Positions 55,277 through 64,000 of a stretch of DNA of 64,000 nt are shown one piece after another. Source of the DNA: Echiichthys vipera. Its lineage: Eukaryota > Chordata > Actinopteri > Perciformes > Trachinidae. The notes beneath the pieces were generated by a model. The model had not been told where the DNA came from. It saw only the letters and a program-made list of their open reading frames with translations, and made no database searches. The stretch lies in contig OY829655.1 of assembly GCA_963691815.1 (NCBI GenBank), positions 9,689,779 to 9,753,778 on the forward strand, read 5' to 3'. Numbering within the stretch: the stretch's first letter is position 1; each line of letters begins with the position of its first letter. The position numbers and the translations under genes are program-made.

Positions 55277-57974
55277 AAGTGGCAGATGTATAACATTGTC
55301 ATGTGGCTTTTTTACAAAACCATTTAAGCAACAGAGGGATTCTTGCATCAGAAATGCTCTGCTAGGGCTTTGACCCCTTCTCACTTAAATAATAGTTGTT
55401 TATTTTACTACTGTAATCTTTGTAAGACTCTTCAGACAAGTGGATCAGCAAACTGCCAAAAATGGAATTTAAATGGAAGTATACAGAGAAGCAGCCATCT
55501 GCCCTGCTAATGCCAGACAAACTAGAGTGTTACTGAAAGTGTTGCTCCCAGACTCTCAAATGGCCCGTGGCGTTATACTGCCATTTAAAGGCAGCACAAC
55601 ACTTCTTCTGCGTGTGTGTGGGTCATTGTTTGGATTAACAGCTATATCCCCTGATGGCCAACATCTTAGGCCACCAGGTTGGGTTACAATACAGATCACC
55701 CTGTTTCGCCTTATTGGAAGACAACCTTCCTGGTAACTGCATTTTGGCTGGAATATTATTCATGTGAAAAAATAGCTGAAAGTGTTGCAATCCTTGGAGT
55801 TAACATCGATAGAGAAGAACAACAACAAAATGGTGTTTCTGCCACAGAAGACAAACAGGGACATGACTCTTGTACTGATGGAATTGGTGTTGTGGAAATG
55901 TATATAATACTATTATCAAGACAACAGGTAAACATGGAAGAAGTTTTGGGTTTAGCATTAACTGTGAAACAGGTGAAATAAAAGTGTTTTTCTAATGTAG
56001 ATTCAAACTAAAGGCCTACCTGAAGTGAATGAAATAAAACAAATTTGACAATTCATGTTGCTTATGCTTTTTTGCAGAGGTATGTCTTTATGGAATTTGT
56101 TTTTGAGAGCCACAGTCAGCTGACACTGTAGAGTTCTTAAATAATTGTTAAATTTGGACCATAAAGTTGAACGCCCATTTTTCTACTCCATAATGAATGA
56201 ACAGACTACTGACTCTATGCTTCTAGTCGGTGGAGTATAATTTAATGTTCACTAATACTCTACGGGCCAGAAAAACAAAAGCTTTGTACAAAGCGCACAC
56301 AAAAGGGACACACGCAGGCTTAATCACATACTGCAATTCAAGGTGTTGATGGAACTGTAAGCCTCTTAAAGAAAAAAAGCTGCTAATGAAAAGTTCAGCA
56401 CCATGCAGCGCACATTTGAAAAGTGTAAGATTAGAGAGAGGTGCTAAGAACTCACAACTGCCAGTGGTACAGCAGGACATCCTAATTTAGGTACATCTTT
56501 CATCACTACTTGGTCAGAGTGAGAGTGTGTGTTGCCTGGGGGAAAAAAATCCCAAGTCCGGGAATAACAAGGAGCATGTGCGTCTGTGAGTGTTTGCCCA
56601 TGGAAAAAGATGTCTCTTAGGCATACAAGCAGCTAAAAAACTGACAAAAGGAAAAAGCCAAAGTGACACTACAAAAGCCTCTTAACAGAGAATTCAGTGA
56701 TTCACAAATAACATTTTAATTTTTGACGATCGTCTTGGCTGAGGCAGCACCAACACAGGAAATAAAGAGCACCATCAGAGTGAAATCGTCCCATTCCACT
56801 GCAAGTGGTCCATGCACTTGTCAGAGCTGAACTGACAACACAGAGTGTTTACCTCAAACTGCTCAACAGCAAGACCACACTGGGAGTCTGAATTCACACT
56901 TTAATTATAACTTTATGCAGATTCCTCTTTTATCACAAGCTGTTGTGAATTCAGAATGGTAACACATGACTTGGATACTTGCATTGATGTGCCTAAAAAT
57001 GTGGACTGACCGACCAACCAACCAACCAACATTGTCGTCCCTAGAAATAAAAAAAAATACTAGATGTGTATAAAAGGATCGGTTTTGTCATTTGATCTTT
57101 CATGCTGCTCTGATCATCCAGACACATTCAACATTCAGGAGGTGATGACCCATCCAGAAGTTTGAAGATGAGAAAACCGCAGATTCTCCATGGGACAATA
57201 TGTAACACGATGCAATGAAATTAATCATTATGCAGGCGGTGTGAGGAGGTATACTAATATATTGGAGCAGCAAGTCAAACTTTCCTAACATGGATAAAAC
57301 TACATGCTGTGTACAGACTTTTGCGTTGTGAGGAATATTAAGACATTAGGAGTTAGGACCAATCAGTGTCAGTGCTTACCTGATTGTCTGAGAGCATCAT
57401 ATCATGCTGTGGTTTATTTATTAGAGGGAAACCCCCCACAGGGACTGTCACTTAAAGGAAATGATAACGGAACTTTGTGTATGACCAAATTTTCAAAAAC
57501 TATATGTTCTTAAAGGAAACATAATCTAACATAACTCACTCCAGAAATCAATCCTGCATGAAAGGATTTAAAAGGATAGATATTAATGAATAATTTGTGA
57601 TAACTTGCTTTTGTGGAACAAATGGCCTGCAACTTTAAGTACACGGAGAAAAAACAGCGAACATTCCATTGTGGCATACATGGATTTTCCACGACTGAAA
57701 AAACAACGCTGTCGTTATCTGCAAGTGCAGGCTGAATGCTGAAAAACATTCTAGTAAGTGAACGACTCGTCAAAAGAAATTTCAGAATGAATCAACGTAC
57801 ATTCAATTAAAATCATGGCCAGCCAAGCAAGATTTATTTTGTATGGCATGGCAGTGTTTCCCCTAGGATGGAGTTGTTGCAGCGGAGTTGAAGCATGCGT
57901 GTGAGGAAAAAAATGTGAGAAATTGGATTTGACAAATAAGCAGTTATGAGTGACCCATATCACCCAGTGGCCTG
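55277..57974. other. No gene seen
   Basis: Holds a short (CCAA)n at about 57013-57029. Frames at 55473-55736 and 55679-55981 (plus) overlap and show no domain. No transposon ends recognised. Confidence 0.4.
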
Positions 57975-58561
57975 TGTTAATTTTGACAGCCGTTTTAAAT
58001 TTAGTTAGAGTCTTTTAGATGAAAATGCAAATGACAAGTCATTTAGAGCACTCTTATTTTAGACTTTTTTTATCAACATTAGTTAAAAAATATTTTAAAT
58101 GCACTGAATGTCTGGTTATTAGGGCCCAAATAATCGACCAAGCACTTGTCGACCAAAAAATCATTCGCGGACCAAAATTTCATTGGTCGATTGGTGGCAG
58201 AAAAAAAAAGAACATTTGGAGCCTTGTCTTGTCAAAATTAAGTGACAATCTACGTGACTGGTGGCTAGTATTAGGCCCTAAAGGCTGGAGGGCTTTTCAT
58301 TTGAAGGGCCAGATGCAGGAAGTCGTGACACTCACTCACTGTTTTTCAGGGGGTTTTTTATACGGCAGATGAGGAAAACTAGACGGGACAACGTAAATGC
58401 TGGACATGTGACGATAACTATAATTAAAGATATAATGCAATGTTCTTGACGAATAAAAACGAGACGAAATGTGGTTTACAAAATAAAAAATATGCTAAAA
58501 TGTCTCTTCATTTTCGTTGACCAAAACGAGGCGAAATAACATTGTTTCGTCTCGTTTAGTC
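57975..58561. mobile_element. Fish MITE-like repeat split by a hAT-like insertion
   Basis: Starts TGTTAATTTTGACAGCCG and continues with TTTAGTTAGAGTCTTTTAGA. After the insertion at 58123-58370 it resumes with ACGATAACTATAATT, TTTTCGTTGACCAAAACGAG and TTTCGTCTCGTTTAGTCAC. This ordered set (tttagt..., ttcgttgac...aaaacgag) is a familiar dispersed repeat in fish. No complete TIR pair could be shown. Confidence 0.5.
58123..58370 (+). mobile_element. hAT 5'-end fragment (same family as 51186)
   Basis: TTAGGGCCCAAATAATCGAC, then paired GTCGACCA, GCGGACCAAAATTTCATTGG and ACTCACTCACTG match 51186-51410 in order and spacing. The copy stops before the BED exon, so only the 5' end is present. Confidence 0.7.
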
Positions 58562-59195
58562 ACATTATTATTATTGTTATTATTATTATTTTGCAATTTT
58601 TGCCATATGCTTATTAGGAGAATTTTAAGATTACAAAAGAAAAGTGTAAAAATGCTTTCTCTCTCTCTCTGTCTCTCTTTTAAATAATACTGAATTAATA
58701 AATTATTAATAATTCTGCAGCGGCGATCAAAATACAGCAGTGGAGATGCACCCCCGCTGCTGAATGCATGTCGAGGAAAAACTGCATGGAGTCATTTTTT
58801 TTAACCAGGTGAAACTGATCCCACTGTGTCCTGCTTTTGACTGACGGTGTGTGATCTTCTCCTTGGTGGCCAAACCCATCCAATTCTTAAAACAGTGTGC
58901 GTTTTGGTGATTGTTTCAGAGCGCAATGCCACTCCTGCATCACTACAGCGGTTTCTATACAGAAACTGAAACAAATTGCCCAGGGGAAGAACAAATCCTG
59001 ACCTGTTTTATAGAAACAAAGGGATCAAATTAAAATGTTCCCACTGAGTGAGCAGAGTACACAAATATGCCCCCATGGGCCAGCAGCACCTGCTACGCTC
59101 TGCTCCCAGCAACACCCCCAGTTTCTCTGCATTGTGTTTGGATCCACTGTTGTCTGACTCACCGGTTGTAGAATGTGGGCATTAGCCTGCCATTC
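58561..59195. other. No gene seen; short ATT and CT repeats
   Basis: Imperfect (ATT)n at about 58564-58590 and a CT run at about 58656-58678. Nothing else recognised. Confidence 0.5.
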
Positions 59196-59487
59196 TATTC
59201 AATTCAATTCAATTTTATTTACAGTGCCAAATCATAACAAAAGTTATCTCAGGACACTTTACAGAGTAGGTAAAGACCACACTCTATGACTTATTTATGA
59301 TTTACACAGACCCAACAATTTCCCCTTTGAGCCCTGTGGCAACGGAAACCTTCCCTTTAACAGGCAGGAACAAACAGACCTAGCTCTATGGAGGACAGAC
59401 ATCTGTCTGCACCGGTTGGGGAGGAAGAAAAGGAGAGAGAAAGAGAGAAAAGACGGACAGATGGACAGAGAGAGACAAGGACAGACA
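59196..59487 (-). mobile_element. L2-type LINE 3' end, reverse orientation, copy 3
   Basis: Plus strand begins with (AATTC)n and ATAACAAAAGTTATCTCAGG, the reverse complement of the L2 end at 43420-43473. It continues through ACCGGTTGGGGAGGAAGAAA and a GAGA/GACAGA block, the mirror of the plus-strand copies. 5' truncated; no coding part. Confidence 0.75.
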
Positions 59488-59920
59488 TCCCTTCCGCTTT
59501 TTCTGTGTGTTACCACTCTCAAAATCCCCTTCTCTAAGGGAAACTTCATAAACCTAAACCTTTAGGTGCATTTCCATTACGGTAAAATGTGGCCGCTCGG
59601 AAAGTTTCAGGGAACGTCCTCTCAAATGGGCGCTCCACTTACCGTTTTTCCATTACAAAAAAGGCCAGACAGGGATTTACGAGACTCCGGAGGTGACGTA
59701 TCACTTTGAATGGGTTTCGATTGCCAGTGATAAGCTGATCAGTGTTACAGCGACGCACCGCTCTTCCTCAACGTGAGAAGACAGTACAGAATTGTGTGTG
59801 TGTGTAAATGGGAGAGAGAGAGGGAGCACACAGCAAAGGGCCGCAGATCGGAAGCCAACCTGGCCGCTGCAGAACTCATTCCAAGCCTGTGCAAAGATCA
59901 TTTTCTGCGCTGCTCTGGTC

Positions 59921-60080
59921 TAGAGATGCACCGATCCATTTTTTTCTGATCCAGTCTGATACCGATACCTGGGCTGAGCGTATCGGTCGATACCCGATAC
60001 CGATCCGATCCTACTGTTGAATGAATGATCCGTATACATTGCCATGTAAGTGAAGGCATCAGGCTTGACATAAACATTTA
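59921..60080 (+). mobile_element. hAT-like terminal fragment (TAGAGATGCACC type)
   Basis: Starts TAGAGATGCACCGATCCATT and continues through CTGATACCGATACC and GATACCCGATACCGATCC to CAGGCTTGACATAAACA, the inverted equivalent of 38920-39076. Inserted within the AGGTGC-type element. Confidence 0.7.
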
Positions 60081-60268
60081 TCCGTGTTAAAAAAAAAGTA
60101 ACAAATTAACACCGATATACCGTAAATGTACTTAATATTATTTGAATTGAAGCGACTAGATCGCTGTAACTGGATTGCTGTGTATGATATTAATAAAAAA
60201 AGAAATGACTGGATGCTGGATCGACCTCCTCCCCACTTGTCACACCCCACTGAGAGCTAAATTTAATC

Positions 60269-60311
60269 AGCAATCGGGCTTCTTTTGTCCCCTGAGAGAA
60301 GCCCGATTGCT
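60269..60311. repeat. Perfect 15-bp inverted repeat (hairpin)
   Basis: AGCAATCGGGCTTCT (60269-60283) and AGAAGCCCGATTGCT (60297-60311) are exact reverse complements with a 13-base spacer. Confidence 0.95.
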
Positions 60312-60436
60312 CTCCGACAACGCCATTTTCTATCCAGTCAAACGGCCTCCTGAGCGACTCACATGCAAATTAGGGGCGTTTATGGCGAGGTAGACCCGCC
60401 TCATTCCGGGTTGTCGACGATAGTGGAAACGCACCT

Positions 60437-60733
60437 TTTGTTTACTCATCCCCACCCAAAGAGCTTGTGAACACACCTGGGAAAAGCCCAGACTCCATGT
60501 CGCAGGAGTCTGATGCCCAATGTTTTCTGACACGGCAAACTTCAGTTGGAGATGATTTGTGACATCTTTTCACTCTGGTAGCAGCATGCACCAGTGACAT
60601 TGACTTGATCCATTTTAAACGAGCTTCTGTGACATATGACTTCTGTGAAATTCAGTTTAGCCAATTTCTGCAAGAGCCACAAACAGCTATGAAATCATCC
60701 GTCGGGCCCTACCTTAACGCTGCCATCAACACA
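60437..60733. other. No gene seen
   Basis: Nothing recognised. Confidence 0.4.
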
Positions 60734-60810
60734 AGTCAAGTTTAGTTGTAAAGCACCTTTTAACAACAAGGTAAATCAAAGTGCTTTACATAAAACACCA
60801 AAAGCACTGG
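60734..60810 (-). repeat. Probable LINE/SINE tail fragment
   Basis: AAGTGCTTTACATAAAACAC with the preceding AAGTTTAGTTGTAAAGCACC has the form of a reverse-oriented fish L2/SINE 3' end (TTTTATGTAAAGCACTTTGA type). Short and uncertain. Confidence 0.4.
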
Positions 60811-62889
60811 AAAGAAACACATAAAATGTAATTTAGATTTTTTTTAAATTACATTCTAAAATCGAAAAATTAAAAAGAAATAAAAAAATAGTCAGTCTGG
60901 CTCTGGACCGCCTCAGGCCCCAATAAAAAAAAAAGCCATATGTCACCTGGCCTTACAACTTTTCTGGGGTCAAACCCTGTACAGACAGTGTACAGGTACT
61001 TTATTTTGACATGTCAATAATGGGATCTTTAACAGAAAAGTCTGAGCCATCATAGCTATAATAATAAAGGAACAATTAAAATGGGCATTTAGCCAGAAGC
61101 CATCATAGCTGTGGTTAATTGAGAAAGTCTATCTCACACTGCCAGGGCTTGACCTGAGTCACTCCAGCACAGACAAAAACAATCCACTGAGCATCGTTAA
61201 CCCTTCCAGACAGGAGCGTTGAAGCGAGCTCCACAGGACAGCGCACTAAAAGGTCCTCTATTTTTCTTAATCTTGCTCCTCCTTTTCCTTCTATATATAG
61301 CCATATCACCAAGGGCTCCTTGCAGAGCTCCATAGAATATGGAGGACGAGAACGAAACGGAGAGGGTTGATGAATATGAAAAGGACAAGCAAGCGGAGGA
61401 GAAGGGTGCTGCTTCATTCACTCATCCAGACTTTCTTTAGACATTCAGAAATAAAATGAAACAATACGTTTTTTCGTGGGCAGAGGATGTATCGTCTGAT
61501 TGTACCTTCTGTAAAAACACAAGGCCAAGGTGCAGACTAGAGCTTATAGAAACAAGAAAAGACTGTTTTCACAGCTACTCCATGTGGCCTGTATTATTGA
61601 TGGGCTTAGCCTAATCCACTGTGAATACATCTACAGCCACATCATGACACAATCCATGTTTTTGCGGTTGATACACACATAAAACAGCTATGATGTGAAC
61701 CTTTGTGCAGATGTCTGTTCTTGTGCATATACATGTTCATAAAGCCTGCGCGAGATGAGAAAGCACATAGTGGCTACACTGAGCGACTTGTCAGCCCAAA
61801 AGCCATACCCTGGGGCAATTTGGCTTTTCCTCCAGTATGCTGGAGATCTACTGCGAGTTCATGTAAAGGCAATGTCAGGTACACTTCTGTCTTACGCATA
61901 AGTACATCTGGGAGAGACGGAGAGCAGGAATACAGCGGGGGGATTCTCCCACAGCTTGATAGGGATGTATTGTACGCATGCTTTCCAAATGTTTTATTTC
62001 ATCTTAACAGAAAATGGATTGCGTGGATGCAAAAATAAAATACTTCTAGAGAGAAAAGAAGGCGGACCTGGTACATGCCATGTAGTTTGAAAGGGCTTAA
62101 CTGTTGTCCAAAACAATATTGATATATCGCATAATAACAAGTTGTTATTCTGTATATAAGAATGATTGATATCTGGCAGCTATTTTTCAAGGAAGTGGAA
62201 ATCCTTTTGGTGTCAGTCAAACATTTAGTTTTACTAATGTTGCCTTGTATTTCAGTATTTATTCATTTCAGCTGTTTCCAGTTATTGGCTTTATTAATTT
62301 TAGACTTTACCGTGAACAAAATAAAGGATATGATGTGCAAGTGAAATAGATATTCGCTTGGGAAATCCATGTAGCAATAATCAGAGGTCTCTGGAGAACT
62401 GGTGTTTTTTAGGCCTCATCTCGATGATGGTTTTGGCAACACTTAGCTGGCTTAGCATTAGCTGTGTAAAGCTATTAGTTTGGCTATTAAAACTAAACAA
62501 CTCCCTGTGAAAAGCAAAGCTTCTTGAAGTCATTTCTGGCCGTAGGGGCCTTTACATGATAAGCTTTTTGCGCTGGGCTCACAGCGAGGTTGGGTGCAGA
62601 GACCCAGTAAAGGGCTAAATCATTGTTAGTACTGTAACAACCGTTAGAGCTTAAACTGCCTTTTCACAAACCTGGTGTGACCGTTTATGAACCTCCAAGC
62701 ATTACGTTTTCTTCAGAGATCGTGATACAACTTTAATGTAACGTTAAATAGTTCAGGAAACTCAACTCAAGTTTTTCCTCCATCTTTCTGGCCGGCTTGA
62801 TGTTGCTCTCTGGTTGTTATCATGTGTAGGGGCCTTCATTCTGCCCATCTCAGCTTCATCCAGGCTCAAACTCTTTGCAGATATTTGGA
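60811..62889. other. No gene seen
   Basis: A and T runs near 60838-60895. A plus frame at 61703-62038 shows no domain. No transposon ends recognised. Confidence 0.4.
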
Positions 62890-63018
62890 TTAGCTAGGAG
62901 CAGGTGTAGTCAGGCACCGCCAAGATGGCAACAGAGCCATCCACACTGAGCTTTACAATGGCTCTTCAGAAACCTATGGGTGATGTCACAGAGACTACAT
63001 CCATGTTTTATAGTCTAT
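62890..63018. repeat. Dispersed fish repeat fragment (TATAGTCTA end)
   Basis: AAACCTATGGGTGATGTCAC, then GACTACATCCATG and TTTTATAGTCTA, resembles the right end of a common dispersed fish repeat. Its terminal TTTATAGTCTA is inverted relative to the start of the fragment at 34478. Confidence 0.45.
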
Positions 63019-63266
63019 TATTTTAATATGATGTTTTTTATGGAAATCGAGGGTAACAGATGCTATAGCATTAAGTTCAGTCAGCAAGACTAATCTTGTC
63101 ATTCACTCCTCTCACTCATTATTCTTTGCTGTCAATCTAATTACATCAGCTGATCATAACATCTAACCAATAGCACAGTGACATACCTGCATTGTTAGCA
63201 AATCACCCGGCTGCTGCCGCTGTTTAAATATGATTCTGTCTCTGTCTTTGTTCATGCTGCTGTTAT

Positions 63267-63508
63267 GTGCCCCACAACCTTCCCATCACAACCAGTCTTT
63301 GCAGACTCATCAGCTCTGTCAGTCTCAGCAGAATCATCAGCCACCACCACCTGTGTCTGGACTCCATGGGGGAAGCGCTCAGGGCAGACGCCCCTCCATT
63401 ACAAGTCTCCCTGTTGAGTCTAAGAGCCAGAGGCTTTCCACAAATACTTCATCATCACATATCATCTGTTATGATAAACAGTTTTCTACATTCATGTGTC
63501 TCTCCTGA
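63267..63508 (+). CDS. Weak exon-like ORF, unidentified
   Basis: The plus frame reads QSQQNHQPPPPVSGLHGG, then GRRPSITSLPVESKSQR, with pyrimidine-rich sequence and several CAG triplets upstream that could act as acceptors (for example TTTGCAG at about 63298-63304). Composition (Gln, His, Pro, Ser) is like a disordered protein region. No family recognised, no good donor before the TGA, and the frame could be chance. The upstream M-start is not supported. Confidence 0.2.
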
Positions 63509-63511
63509 TTG

Positions 63512-64000
63512 AAGTGGATAATGCAAAGCTAGAATTATTTTCATTGTCCCTGATAATCTTACACTTAGGGCCAACTTGAACTGTCTTCTTCCAAAAAGGT
63601 GTAATATGTAGAAGGAAAAATGCTTCGCTAGTGCTGCATCAGGCAAAGCACGTTCAAGGAACTAAGATAGATAATGAGCCAGTTGCTTGATGAGGAAATA
63701 AAATGTCAATATCCCGCGGCAAAAAACTTCATAGAGCTAGCATTTACCGATATCATCCTTTACCAGGACTAACACGCTTCCCTACCTCACAAAGTACCAA
63801 TTAGATACCCTACATTGTCCCATTTAACCCCACCTACTCTAGTGGAGCCATTATGTGGCCACAGAGTTGTTGTTGGAGTAGTGAGTGTACAGTTATGAAT
63901 AAGCGCAACCGGTTAAATGAAAAGTACAGTATGGCAAAGAGGGAGCATGAATATTCAGCTAGACGTACCTCAACCAGCAAAGGTTACAGTATACAAACAT
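63512..64000. other. No gene seen
   Basis: No feature recognised to the end of the window. Confidence 0.4.

Larger units (their letters stand above)
59564..60436. mobile_element. MITE-like element with AGGTGCRTTTCCA termini, hosting a hAT fragment
   Basis: The left end AGGTGCATTTCCATTACGG and the reverse complement of the right end, AGGTGCGTTTCCACTATCG, are inverted repeats matching at 15 of 19 positions by my count. The flanks are TTT on both sides (59561-59563 and 60437-60439). A hAT-type fragment (59921-60080) lies inside. The interior also has a strong hairpin (60269-60311). No transposase frame. Superfamily left open; a PIF/Harbinger-like element (3-bp TSD) is possible. Confidence 0.6.

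Overview
This window looks like non-coding nuclear DNA of a ray-finned (teleost) fish, probably a percomorph. The evidence is AT-rich sequence, long pure (CA)n/(TG)n arrays, and a dense mix of fish-type interspersed repeats: many hAT-like elements with TIRs such as TAGGGCTGGGYGATA, L2 LINE 3' ends with ATTGA tails, a Rex1/CR1-like LINE, a tRNA-derived SINE and a pogo-like element. No bacterial-style gene organisation, rRNA, free tRNA gene or complete protein-coding gene is visible. The window is best read as intergenic or large-intron DNA. The species call is inference.

Layout. 1-5.5 kb: a hAT-like element (576-2183) interrupted by an L2 3' end, then a second hAT-like element (3502-4844) with a perfect 8-bp target-site duplication (TSD), then a 177-bp (CA)n array. 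7-13 kb: a (TG)n array, a decayed Rex1/CR1-like reverse transcriptase pseudogene (8629-9957), a possible MITE (10318-10893) and a reverse LINE tail inside a hAT remnant (12.4-12.8 kb). 15-25 kb: CA arrays, a hAT MITE (19364-19860) and a nested pair in which a long-TIR element (23616-24832) sits inside a hAT-like element (23498-25097). 27-39 kb: a CA array, a MITE with an internal direct duplication (29597-30451), a tRNA-derived SINE (35325-35613) and a pogo-type element (37469-38243) that keeps a Brinker-type DNA-binding exon. 41-52 kb: an L2 fragment with an open C-terminal reading frame (42534-43473), an unidentified exon-like ORF (45480-45764, minus), a hAT MITE (48986-49643) and the 5' end of a hAT transposon with a BED zinc-finger exon (51186-51611). 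54-64 kb: further nested MITEs (54323-55276, 57975-58561, 59564-60436), a reverse L2 tail (59196-59487) and a weak exon-like ORF near the right end.

The sequences that can be recognised act as transposon parts, not as a pathway. I do not see a clear new biological system. The best leads for follow-up are the exon-like minus-strand ORF at 45.5 kb, the two transposase DNA-binding exons (BED finger, Brinker-type domain), and the long-TIR element at 23.6-24.8 kb, whose family I cannot name.
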